Shown: one piece after another, positions 11,507-21,708 of the stretch
Layout of the letters: every line of letters starts with the position of its first letter
Position numbering within the stretch: the stretch's first letter is position 1
Assembly: GCA_019316985.1 (NCBI GenBank)
Contig: CP079215.1
Span: 4,092,001 to 4,156,000 of the forward strand
Reading direction: 5' to 3'
Source of the DNA: Paraniabella defluvii
Lineage (GTDB): Bacteria > Bacteroidota > Bacteroidia > Chitinophagales > Chitinophagaceae
Length of the DNA stretch: 64,000 bases
Translations under genes and position numbers: made by a program
Notes under the pieces: generated by a model
Seen by the model: the letters and a program-made list of their open reading frames with translations, nothing else
Told to the model about the DNA's origin: nothing
The model's database searches: none

Positions 11507-11509
11507 GCA

Positions 11510-13173
11510 ATGGATAAGATGATTTATGATGCTATTGTAATTGGTTCAGGTATCAGCGGAGGATGGGCCGCTAAGGAACTTTGTGAAAAGGGATTAAAGA
11601 CATTGCTTTTGGAAAGGGGGCGCGATGTTAAACATGGTGATTATCCAACAGCTTTATTAAAACCCTGGGAGTTTGCCGACAGATTATTAACTACTCAGAA
11701 AGATAGGGAAGATCAGCCCATACAAAGTCAGGCCTGTGATTCGGGAGCAAACACTTTTTGTTAACGATAAAGATCATCCATATGTGCAGGATCAGCCATT
11801 TGCATGGATACGGGGATACCAGGTGGGAGGACGTTCTTTGGTTTGGGGACGGCAGTGTTACAGATGGAGCGACCTGGATTTTGAAGCCAACTTACACGAC
11901 GGGCACGGCGTAGACTGGCCTATACGATATAAAGATATTGAGCCCTGGTACAGCTACGTAGAGAAATATATTGGTGTTAGCGGGCAAAGCGAAGGATTGG
12001 CGCAGCTTCCCGACGGGGCGTTTATGGAGCCGATGCAACTCAATTGTATAGAAAAGCATTTGGCCCAGTCGATAAAGAAAAACAGCGATCATCGCTTGCT
12101 TACAATAGCCAGGGTTGCTAATCTCACAAAACCGATGGGTAACAGGGGAGCTGTCAAAACAGGAACCTTTGTATAAGAGGATGTCCTTTGGCGCCTATTT
12201 CAGCAGCAACAGCGCTACAATTCCTGCGGCGCTGGCAACGGGTAACCTCACACTGCGCCCTTTTTCCATAGTGTCTGAGATCATTTATGATGAAGCTACT
12301 CAAAAAGCCAAAGGTGTAAGGATCATTGATGCATTAACAATGAAGGATTACGAGTTCTTTGCTAAAATAGTTTTTGTAAATGCTTCTACTATCGGAACCA
12401 CTTCAATATTGTTAAACTCCAGGTCAGGCAGGTATCCTGATGGATTGGGTAATGATAGTGGTGTGTTAGGCCATAATCTCATGGATCACCATTCAGCGGC
12501 AGGTGCATCGGGGCATCACGAGGGTTTCGGGGATATGTACTATAAAGGACGCCGCCCTTGTGGCTTTTTAATACCCAGGTATAGAAATATAGGGAGAAGG
12601 GGAACCATGATTTTGTAAGGGGTATAATATACAGGAGATGGCGAGCGTTACGAATGGCCCGACAGGATGTTTGAAACGGATGATTTTGGAGTTGCCTTTA
12701 AAAATAAGTTAACCACGCCCGGCAAATGGTCGGTTTGGATGGCCGGTTGGGGGAGTGTTTACCTTATCATGATAATAAGATCTATTTAAGTAAAACAGAT
12801 AAAGATAAATGGGGCAGCCCCTCGTTCACATCGACTTTTCATTTAAAGAAAACGAAAAGAAAATGATGGAAGATATCCGGCAAACCTGTGGTGAAATGCT
12901 GTCTGACGCCGGCTTTAAAGATATTGACACATTTATTTATAGAAAAGCAGGAGGGCTCACCGTACATGAAATGGGAACGGCACGTATGGGGCGCGATCCC
13001 CAAACCTCTGTCTTAAATGCATTCAACCAGGTACATACTGTAAAAAATGTTTTTGTAACCGATGGAAGCTGCATGGCCTCTTCAGCATGTCAAAATCCTT
13101 CGCTTACCTATATGGCACTTACCGCCAGGGCCTGCGCTTATGCTTTTGACCAGTTGAAAAAGGAGCTCTTTAA
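11510..13173 (+). CDS. GMC-family FAD oxidoreductase, large subunit
   Basis: YDAIVIGSGISGGWAAKELC is the N-terminal FAD-binding GxGxxG motif. WIRGYQVGGRSLVWGRQCYR and the later GLTVHEMGTARMG are the conserved segments of GMC sugar and alcohol dehydrogenases. The C-terminal DGSCMASSACQNPSLTYMAL is the second FAD-contact region. Frameshifts lie near 11735, 12130-12180, 12600 and 12760. The frame stays open to 13363, but family length and a one-base correction near 13160 place the end at the TAA at 13171-13173, just before the convergent GT8 gene. The substrate is probably a sugar or polyol. Its presence inside a polysaccharide locus suggests sugar oxidation at the cell envelope, which is inference. 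Confidence 0.8.
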
Positions 13174-13183
13174 ACCGGCAAAA

Positions 13184-14068
13184 TTATTTTTTCATAAAGG
13201 AAAGCATTGCTTTCTTTATCCTTGTACGTATTTTTTTGAATATTCTCCTGTTACCTGCTATCAGCTTTGTGCCTTTAAACGGGGTTTGGTTCAGGTAGTC
13301 GAAAAAGTATTTCTGAAACAGTGGTTGCGACTTGTAATTCTTAAAGATCGGTTTTATATCTAAAAAGTGTATGATGTTGGGGCGTTCGTGTTCTTTAAAT
13401 GCGAACCAGTTCCAAAGCGGGTCTAATTCCAGCCATTGGTTATAAAGCAGTCCGTTCAGCCCATACTGGTCGGCATAGTTAATATACTTCCTGTTCTCAT
13501 GCAGGAACTGAATGACTTTACCGGCAATTTGCTCTTCTCTCCATCGTTTAGCATTAATTAAGAGTATGCCCGCGTTAAAATATTTGGTGTCAGCCGGAAT
13601 GTTCAGTTCCTTATAATTAGGAATACCTGCCCAGGAGCAGCTTACGGTCTCCTGCACATCCTGTACGGCCGCAAATAAATGCCCGCCCAGGTCGGTATGC
13701 CAGAGTTTCGAAATATCTTCCATTACAATGGTATCCACATCCAGGTAAATTACTTTGGAAGCTTCGGGCAAGGCGTGCGGACTGAATATTCTCAGGTAGG
13801 TTGTAAGCGGAAATGCAGAATTATCCAGGGGCAGTTGTACATTTTCGGGAATGAGGTCTTTCGATTTGATCCAGTTAATGCCAACCAGGCCTCCCTGCAC
13901 CGATTGCGCTATTTTATCCCTATTAGCGGTACTGATACCATCATCAATAACCGTGAAAACGATCTTTTCAGGCGTTTTATGATTGATTTCTACCGACTTG
14001 ATAAGTGCGGCTAAAAGTATTGCATAATGATTATCTGTAGCGGCTACAATATATATAGTTTCATTCAT
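13184..14068 (-). CDS. Glycosyltransferase, family 8
   Basis: This is one of the few long genes with no frameshift: 294 residues from MNETIYIVAATDNHYAILLA to FMKK. KVIYLDVDTIVMEDISKLW carries the DxD metal-binding motif, and KYFNAGILLINAKRWREEQ and YADQYGLNGLLY are the classic acceptor-side motifs of GT8 galactosyl- and glucosyltransferases. It probably adds one residue to the repeat unit. It follows the flippase gene on the same strand with a 54-base gap. Confidence 0.9.
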   Translation of the reverse strand: MNETIYIVAATDNHYAILLAALIKSVEINHKTPEKIVFTVIDDGISTANRDKIAQSVQGGLVGINWIKSKDLIPENVQLPLDNSAFPLTTYLRIFSPHALPEASKVIYLDVDTIVMEDISKLWHTDLGGHLFAAVQDVQETVSCSWAGIPNYKELNIPADTKYFNAGILLINAKRWREEQIAGKVIQFLHENRKYINYADQYGLNGLLYNQWLELDPLWNWFAFKEHERPNIIHFLDIKPIFKNYKSQPLFQKYFFDYLNQTPFKGTKLIAGNRRIFKKIRTRIKKAMLSFMKK

Positions 14069-14122
14069 GAGGGGCGTATGGTTTTTAGTTTATAGATGTG
14101 TTTATCTGCTCAGTAAAGTGGG

Positions 14123-15464
14123 TTAAGAGGTTTTTTTAAATTTGCTTAATCCTTTCTTCAGGTATTTATGATAAAACTCCGGGTAGAAAAGCAACGCATA
14201 TTTCCAGGGTGCCAGCGCATTGATGCCAAAAAGCCGTTTTAGTATGATTTGTGTAATTACAAATACGATAGCTGCGCAGGCAAGGGAAGCATAGGCTGCA
14301 CCCATCACACCAAATTCTTTTATAAGAAAATAATTGGAAACAATTAATATAGTGGTACTGGTAAGTATAATATAAAAATTGATCCTGGTTTTCCTGCCGC
14401 TGCCAATATGGTACCGGCCTGCCTGCTGTAAGGACTAAAGAAGCATATAAGCAACGTTACATGTAAAAGCGGGATAGTGTCTTCGTAGCTTTCTCCGGCA
14501 ATAAAAATAATGATATGGTCTGATAATAGGTAAACGAAAAGAATAGCCGGGGTGAGTATGCTTAATATAACACCGATCGATTTCTCATACAGGTATTTCA
14601 GGGCGCCCGGTCCTTCTTTTTCTACCCGCAGGGAGCTTTGGGAAAAACAATATTAGCCATTGAGTTTACGGGTATATCTGCCAGGTTGGTTACCCGTACC
14701 GCCACGTTAAACGAACCGCTTGCAGAAGTGGATAACATTGAGCCCAGCATCATTTGATCAATAGAGCTCGAAAGAACCGAACTCAAAGAAACGCCAAATG
14801 AATACTTTCCGAAATTGATGATCTTTTTACCCAGGCAAAGTCTATTTTTTAGAGTATTGAATAGCCGTACGCGTAAAAGGAACGCAACGCCGGTGGCAAT
14901 AGCAGTTACTACTATCAGGCCAATGGTAAGAGATAGCAAGGTGATTTTAATTTTTGACAAAAACATATGACGATAAAAAGGAAAAAGAAAAACTGCCTTG
15001 CAACGGTTGCAAAAAATACGCCTCTGAATTGCAGGCGCGCCTGTTCTATACAATTCAGCTGGTTTAAAATACTGGATATAAAAAATACAATTACATACAG
15101 GTTTAAAAGAGGTACTATTTGTTCAGAATGCCAGAGCCTGCCCAGTGAAGGGGCAAAGATGAAAGTGAGAATAATAGCTATTACAGAAAAAAATAGTATT
15201 AATAGTAAAAGATGCAGTGATGATCTTTTTCCGGTTCTCTTCATCAGCGGCAGCCAGGTATTTTATGGAGGCTTCCTGTGTAAGTCCGTTTTTGGCAAAC
15301 TCTACAATTCCTGTAAAGCTCATAAAAATAATCCAAAGTCCGTAGTCTTCTTTAGAAAGTATACGAACAAGGATAAAAAAATTCACAAACCCAAATAATA
15401 CGCCACTCATGTTCTGTACAACATTGAGTATTCCGTTTTTTATCCAATAGCTTTTTAAACTCAT
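14123..15464 (-). CDS. Wzx-like polysaccharide flippase (MATE/PST superfamily)
   Basis: MSLKSYWIKNGILNVVQNMS is followed by FFILVRILSKEDYGLWIIFM, the first two-helix hallmark of PST-type flippases. The rest is hydrophobic helices broken by frameshifts near 15180, 14940, 14640, 14430 and 14310. The restored length is about 447 residues, normal for Wzx. It would move lipid-linked repeat units across the inner membrane for the Wzy-like polymerase encoded at 5150. The end, LSKFKKTS at 14123, is clear. Confidence 0.75.
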
Positions 15465-15673
15465 CTAACCTTTATTATAATTTGTTTGCTGTTTAGAAGA
15501 AACTGCCTGGCGGGAGCGTATTTGGTAGTTGTGGTAAGTGGTTATTAAATTGGTTAATTCTGCAAATATAGGTACGAAACATCTTTTGGCTTCAACTTAT
15601 TCGTTGATCTGGAGTTTCAGGCCGTTGAAGCGGGCGATTAAGGGAATAAAGGTATTTACGCGGGCTCAAAAAC

Positions 15674-15703
15674 AAAAAGGTTGTTAGAATAAACAACCTT
15701 TTT
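15674..15703. terminator. Perfect stem-loop terminator
   Basis: A 12-base perfect inverted repeat (AAAAAGGTTGTT / AACAACCTTTTT) with a 6-base loop, flanked by A and T runs, works on both strands. It separates the minus-strand beta-helix gene from the flippase gene. Confidence 0.8.
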
Positions 15704-15736
15704 AATGTTTTAACGAGAGGCGCTGGTGAAGAGATG

Positions 15737-17123
15737 CTACCGGGCGCCGGCTCCATTTACTTTAGAGGCAAAGGAGGTTGTATTTTCGATAGCGTCCTGC
15801 TCACGTGCCACATATACGTTGTTCTCATTTCTTACGATAACGGTACTTGACATATTATTTAATATCTGGGCGTCGTTGTTGTTGAATACTAAATTATTAT
15901 AAACCTCAAGTGTGCCGTAAGTATTATAAACGTCGAGCAGCCTGCCGGGGAAGGTCATCTTTTCTATATTCATTTTACCTACAGTGTTATTATACACACT
16001 GGTATTGGCAGCTTTAAATACCGAACTTTGCTTCATATAATCAAGCACCTGTATTTCAAAAGCACTGTATTTGCGGCTGCTGTACACAATATTGTTGTAA
16101 ATATTTACTGTAGAATTGTCGAGGTTGGCAACCGCGAAGATCCAGGCTCTCAGTGCATTACCCTCGTGGTTGGTAACTTTATTATTGTAGAATTTACCAT
16201 TACCATGAATAAAGAAAACACCGTTATGATTGTCATTGGTCGTATTGATGTTATTCACGTAATTATCGTGGATATTAAAATTGACAGCACAACCGGCATA
16301 AACTACCGAGCCAAGGCCAGGTGAATTAATGCAGGTCATATTAGCTATTTCAGGCCATTGATAAGTCCTTTGTAGCCGTTGGAAGTAATATCGCCATTCA
16401 GCTGGATCAAAGGAGCCACATTTTCGGCGTCGATATTCAGGAAGGCTAGATTAGATATATAGGAACTGGGGTGCCGTTATAGATCATATTATCCAGCCCG
16501 TTGTACATTATTACATAGTCTGAGATATTTTTGAAAAACATATTCTGGAGTGTGAAGTTATTCACGGCTCCCGATAAAATAACGGCCCTGAAACTGTTAT
16601 TGGTAAATACAAAACCGCGGCTGCTTGCCGATGCACCGGCTCCCGAAACCGTTACATTATTTAAGTTAGACAGGTTGAGCTGTTTGGTACCATCCAATTG
16701 TATCAGGCCATCATTTATAAAAGTAACACGGCCGCCCGAGGCAGGTACCGAAACATTTCTTATGGTAATGCCTGTATAAGAGCCGCCTTTTATCTTAACT
16801 ACGTCGTCATTCTCAAACGTTACTTTAGTACCGTTCACGGTAAAATTGCTGCCATCAATGGTTAAGGTGCCTGAACCGGTTCCTACCTGGAATACCCTGC
16901 CCTTGGTGGTGGTATCTTTAGGCGGAGTAGTTGTTGTATCTTTGGGAGGAGTGGTTGTAGTGTCCTTGGGCGGATTAGTTGTGGTAGTGTCACCGCCAAT
17001 GAATATGGGGGATGATTTGGTACAAGACGAATAGGATTGAACAAATAGGGCCGTGCAAAAGCAAAGGCTCAAGCATCTTAAAGAGCGGTAAAACAATTGG
17101 GGCATGTTGAGATTTTTATACAA
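15737..17123 (-). CDS. Right-handed parallel beta-helix lipoprotein
   Basis: The N-terminus has a hydrophobic leader ending in QSYSSCTKS, a likely lipoprotein cysteine. A linker with three copies of PPKDTTTT follows. The body is rich in short repeating beta turns such as GGSYTGITIRNVSV, NLSNLNNVTVSGAG and later STVNIYNNIVYSS, as in pectate-lyase-like beta-helices. Frameshifts near 16450 and 16340 join the parts; the restored length is about 460 residues. It could be a polysaccharide lyase or a DUF-type beta-helix domain; I see no catalytic residues that decide. The location beside polysaccharide genes suggests a surface glycan-processing or glycan-binding role. The start could also be the Met 18 bases later. 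Confidence 0.65.
16912..16983 (-). repeat. Three 24-bp tandem repeats coding for PPKDTTTT
   Basis: Three adjacent 24-base units, differing at a few positions, encode a Pro-Thr linker behind the lipoprotein anchor. Such a spacer keeps the folded domain away from the membrane. Copy number may vary between strains. Confidence 0.85.
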
Positions 17124-17266
17124 TTTGGGGTATGCGCTTCACAAAGAGTGAGGCAAAGATAAAGGGTTTTAAAGCAGGGCTGTCTGTTTATCAGATATTT
17201 ATAAAATTTAATAATTAAAAAATATAATTCATATTCAACGCGAAATCAATTATCGTGCCATTGTGT

Positions 17267-17274
17267 TATTTTTG
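17267..17274 (+). promoter_or_regulatory. Candidate -7 promoter element
   Basis: TATTTTTG matches TAnnTTTG and lies 32 bases before the ATG at 17307. No convincing -33 element is seen. Confidence 0.35.
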
Positions 17275-17306
17275 AAGATCTTTTAAAAGATAAATTTTAA
17301 CTTCTT

Positions 17307-18880
17307 ATGAGTTTTAATATCGGGACATCGATTTTGTCTCTACTGGTTATTCTTGCCGGTTGCGGAAACGCGCAGCCATCGCTCACCAACGAAGGTACGG
17401 GCACTTATTATGCCGGTCGTATTCTCGACTCAACCGCGCCAATTACAATGGACCAGTTTATAGGAATGAACGCGTTTGTTGACGATCCTCCCTCGCTGAT
17501 AGGTGCCGCTGGTTTGGTAAGAGAATACCACAACTGGTCCTGGGAGGGGAACGGGGACGAATCTTACAGGGGTTTCCGTTTGGCCTGATGCAGTTTGCTC
17601 CCAGTAACCCGGGTTGGAGTTATGACGATTTTTATGGTAAATTGAAAAATTTGGGAATAACGGTTGCTCCTTGTATCCAGGGTTCGGTTCCCTGGCTGCA
17701 AAAAGGCACTTCTTTTCATGCGGCCAATAAACCCCTGGATATGCCGGGCATGGATGCCGCCAATCCTCACTCGTATCATGCAAAAGCTAATTTTATGTAT
17801 CAGTTTGTTGCCCGTTATGGCAACAAAAATGTACCCGATAGCCTGCTTCAGCTCGGACCGCAGCAAAAAGGGTGTCTGGTTTGGGATATATTAAATATAT
17901 AGAGGACTGGAACGAACAGGATAGAACATGGGACGGTAAAGAAGCAGAGTTTACGCCCGGCGAATATGCAGCAATGGCAAGTGCCGATTACGACGGGCAT
18001 TGCGGCACGATGAATAGGTATAATAAAAGGTATGGCGTGAAAAATGCCGATAGCTCGGTAAAAATGGTTATGGGAGGGCTGGCCTTTCTCAGCCTGGATT
18101 ATATCAAACGAATGAAAAGCTGGTTTGAGCTCAATCGCCCGGATAAAAAATTTGCTGCCGATGTCCTTAATTTTCACGTATATACTTTTCCCGAGGGGTC
18201 GCAATTTGGAGACAGCGGACCTGCCTTATCCCCGGAAGCCGGGCGGCTGAAAGAGCAGTTACGGGAAATTGTTGAGTATCGCAATCAAAATCTGCCTGGT
18301 AAAGAAATCTGGGTTTCGGAATTTGGCTGGGATCTTCATCCTGACTCACGGTTGAGCGTTCCGGAAATTGGCACTATGGACAGGCAGGAAGTGCAGGGTA
18401 TATGGCTGGTGAGAGCCTATATGGCGCTGGCGGCTGCAGGCGTCGATCGCGCGCAGATGTATATGTTGCGTGATGTAAACCCTAACGATAAAACGCAATT
18501 TGCCAGTAGTGGGCTCGTTGGTCCGAAAGGCGACCTGACGCCCAAAAAATCCTGGTACTATATAGCTACGCTTAAGAAGCTTTTAACCAACATGCGGTTC
18601 TTGGGTGAGGAAAAATCCTCTGATCCGAATATCCTGGTGTATAAATTTAAGGATATTAAAAGCTCCCGGGGTGTTTATGCAGTATGGGCTAAAACCAGTA
18701 AAGATTATAAAGCGGATAATTTTCCTTTACCCGTTTCGCCAGGCGTTCAACAGGCGCAAATGGTATCTCTTTTAGCCGGCAGCCTTTCGGGGAGGATGTG
18801 AACCTGAAAATTAATGGGGAAAGGTTTTCCTGGATGTTTCTGAACGCCCCGTTTTTGTAACTGTTGATCGTATTAATTAA
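17307..18880 (+). CDS. Secreted clan GH-A glycoside hydrolase (lipoprotein)
   Basis: The leader SILSLLVILAGCGNAQ has a lipobox (LAGC). The body looks like a TIM-barrel hydrolase. IEDWNEQDRTWDG (near 17900) offers the Asn-Glu pair of the acid/base, and KEIWVSEFGWDLHP (near 18305) the nucleophile Glu at the end of a strand, the pattern of clan GH-A. Frameshifts lie near 17575, 17870, 18785 and 18830; the restored length is about 525 residues. It may trim or depolymerise the exopolysaccharide made by this locus. The GH family number cannot be fixed by eye (GH39-like is possible). Confidence 0.65.
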
Positions 18881-18892
18881 GTATCAGCGTTT

Positions 18893-19771
18893 CTATGGGT
18901 TTCTCTGAGCCTTAATAAACCGGTCCTTTCCCTGCATGTCCTTTTTCAAAACGGTTTGATATCCGTTGTTCTGAAACACCAATGCCGTCTCATTACCCAG
19001 TTCTTCAAAAACTTCAACATAAATGCTACCTGTTTCTTTCAGCAGTATTTTTCCCGCGTTTGCAATAGCAGTATAAAAAATAAGAGGGTCTTCGTCTGCA
19101 ACAAACAGGGCCAGGTGGGGCTCGTAAGCCAGCACATTATTATGCATTAGTTCTTTTTCCTGCTGCGGTATATAGGGTGGATTACTTACCATGATATCTG
19201 CCCCGGGAAGTAACGGCCAGTTATCCTTGTTCAAAAAGTCGGTCTGTATAAAATCGATCTCGGTTTTATATTTACGTGCATTTTTTTGCGCTATTTCCAG
19301 GGCAGCCGCACTGATATCGCAGGATGTTATATGCGCCTGGGGATTTTCCTTTTTAGTATGACAGGAATGCAGCCGCTTCCCGTACCTATATCTAAAATAG
19401 AAAGCTCCTGTGCTGTTTTGTGATCCTTTATAATCCAATCTACAAGCTCTTCCGTTTCCGGCCGGGGTATCAATACTGATTTGTTTACAAAAAAGGTATG
19501 TCGTAAAACCAGGCTTCATTTAAAATATATTGTATAGGCTCGTTTTTGCGCAGCCGCTGTTCAATTTCTTCCCACATTTTCATAAAACAGCCGTCGGGGT
19601 AAAGCTGGCCGATTTATTATTCCTGACATCAATGCCGGTAAGATGTTCGATGGCAAGGTTAAACAGGTTATGGGCCTCATCCTCCGGATAAATGCCTTTT
19701 AAACTTTCGGCTAAGCCGGTTTTTAATTTTGCAGAGACATGTTGCAAACTTATAAAATTTGCAGGAGGCAT
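18893..19771 (-). CDS. prmC: Release factor glutamine methyltransferase
   Basis: DIMVSNPPYIPQQEKELM carries the NPPY motif of N5-glutamine methyltransferases that modify peptide-chain release factors. The segment upstream, restored across frameshifts near 19365-19510, reads ILDIGTGSGCIPVIL, the SAM-binding motif I. The first ORF (MPPANFISLQHVSAKLKTGL) is the helical N-terminal domain and joins through another shift near 19580. The restored length is about 293 residues, normal for PrmC. It is divergent from ribD. Since PrmC is a core gene, the shifts are best seen as sequence errors. Confidence 0.88.
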
Positions 19772-19825
19772 TGCCGCATTTTGTCAGAGGCGCTTATAAA
19801 TGAGAACAGGTGCTGGTAATTCATT

Positions 19826-19833
19826 TACATTTG
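19826..19833 (+). promoter_or_regulatory. Candidate -7 promoter element for ribD
   Basis: TACATTTG fits TAnnTTTG. If used, transcription would start near 19840 and translation at the Met of MQRCLQLAKL (19866) rather than further upstream. No -33 box is evident. Confidence 0.3.
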
Positions 19834-19838
19834 CAGAA

Positions 19839-20916
19839 ATGTACGAACAGGCACATGAGGTTTATATGCAGCGCTGTCTGCAACTGGCAAAATTAGCTGC
19901 GGGTAATGTAGCTCCCAATCCCATGGTGGGTGCAGTGCTGGTGTATAACGGGGCGGTTATCGCCGAGGGGTATCACCAGAAATACGGCGGCCCGCATGCC
20001 GAGGTGCATTGTATAGCCGAAGCGCTTAAAAATCATCCTGATAAAATTTCAGCTTCTGTCCTGTATGTTTCCCTGGAGCCCTGTGCTCATTTCGGTAAAA
20101 CGCCGCCCTGTGCCGATCTGATCATTCAACATAAAATACCCAAAGTAGTAATTGGTTGCAGGGATAGCTTTGAAGAAGTAGATGGAAAGGGTATTGCAAA
20201 GCTCGAAGCCGCCGGGATTAAGGTAATAGTGGGGATTTTGGAAAAAGAAGCGATTGCATTAAACAAAGCCTTTTTACTTTTCATCAGTATGGCCGTCCTT
20301 ATGTTACTTTAAAGTGGGCGCAAACTGCCAACGGCTATATTGCCGGGGCTGGAAAACCTAGGCTGATGATCAGTAATAACTATACGAACCGTTTGGTACA
20401 CAGCTGGCGGAGTACACATGCCGCCATTATGGTAGGTGCCAATACCGTTATTAATGATGATCCGCTTTTAGACAACCGCAATTGGACAGGGCCAGGTCCC
20501 CGGAAAATATTATTTGATCCTAATTTAAAAGTGCCGCGCAATCTCCGGCTTTTTAACACGGAAGACGTGATTATTATTTTGAATACGGTTAAAGATGCGG
20601 TTTCGGGCAGCATTATGTACCTGAAGATCGATAAAAATAATATGATACCCGATGCGCTGCATCAGCTTCGGCAATTGAATATACAAAGCCTGCTGGTAGA
20701 GGGTGGGAGCTTTTTGCACCGGTCTTTTATAGAAAGCGGTATATGGGACGAGGCGCGCGTAATTACCAATAAAGAACTATTTGTGCATGATGGAATACAG
20801 GCCCCATGCTCCGGGATGCATTAAAACTTCATGAAATAACATTACAAAACGACGAGATCATCTATTTCAAAAATCAAAACAACTCATTTATTCATGCAGG
20901 TGCCGCATTATTTTAA
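19839..20916 (+). CDS. ribD: Bifunctional riboflavin deaminase/reductase RibD
   Basis: The deaminase half has AGNVAPNPMVGAVLV, the zinc-site motif HAEV and PCAHFGKTPPCADL. The reductase half, after a frameshift near 20270, contains WRSTHAAIMVGANTVINDDP and LLVEGGSFLHRSFIESG. A third part after a shift near 20805 ends at 20916. The protein carries out two steps of riboflavin synthesis on the pyrimidine intermediate. The start is chosen at 19839 because family members begin near MQRC; 19800 and 19866 are alternatives. The last 23 bases overlap the next gene. Confidence 0.9.
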
Positions 20917-21504
20917 TACCATTGACACGACGGGTACTGCTGAATTTAAAGACAAAGGAGCCGGTTCATTGCAGTAGCATACCCGGTTAAAACCATTGCA
21001 GATTGCAAGCAAAAGTTGCTCGACGTTAAAAAAGAATACCCTAAAGCCAGCCATTACTGTTTTGCTTATCGCCTGGGTCTCGACAACAATCAATACAGGG
21101 TAAGTGATGACGGGGAGCCCTCGGGCTCTGCAGGGCGCCCTATTTTAGGGCAAATAGACAGCCGGGGAGTAACAGATATATTAATTGTGGTAGTTCGCTA
21201 CTTTGGGGGTACATTATTAGGCGTACCCGGACTGATTAATGCGTATAAGTCGGCAGCAGCAATGGCATTACAGGTTACCCCGTTGATCAGGAAACCGGTA
21301 TTAGTGCCTTATCACCTGCAGTTCGACTACACGCAAATGAATGATATTATGACAGCCGTAAAACAATTTGATTGCGAGGTTTTAAAGCAGGAGTTGCAGC
21401 TTTTTTGCATAATGGATATTGCCATACCTCAATACCGGCTAACAGAAACCTTAATGAAACTCGGTGATATACGGGATATTTCAATTCAGCCAATACAGAA
21501 ATAG
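20894..21504 (+). CDS. YigZ/IMPACT family protein
   Basis: ATG at 20894 overlaps the end of ribD and gives MQVPHYFNTIDTTGTAEFKD. A frameshift near 20962 joins it to the long part with HYCFAYRLG, DDGEPSGSAGRPIL and VVVRYFGGTLLGVPGL. These are the hallmark motifs of the UPF0029/IMPACT N-terminal domain. The C-terminal 80 residues fit the DUF1949-type ferredoxin-like domain. The restored length is about 203 residues. The function in bacteria is poorly known. Coupling to ribD through the overlap suggests co-transcription. Confidence 0.85.
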
Positions 21505-21708
21505 TAATCACTATCCTGCTAAAATAGCATATTTGCTACCTGTTTCCTGCATTTTAGTCATATTTAATGTGTTGAATATGACATCATTACATTAAAAGCC
21601 AGCTTGGATTTTGATTTGATAACTGAAGTATGTCTTTGAAATTTAAACTTCAGCGTGATTGTTGCTGTTAGGTATCAGGGACTCAACTTTTAACTACGAA
21701 ACTTTAAT

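Noticed and set aside
10944-13173. Frameshifted genes as real pseudogenes
   Set aside because: Same type and density of single-base losses occurs in essential genes, so they are better explained as sequence errors.
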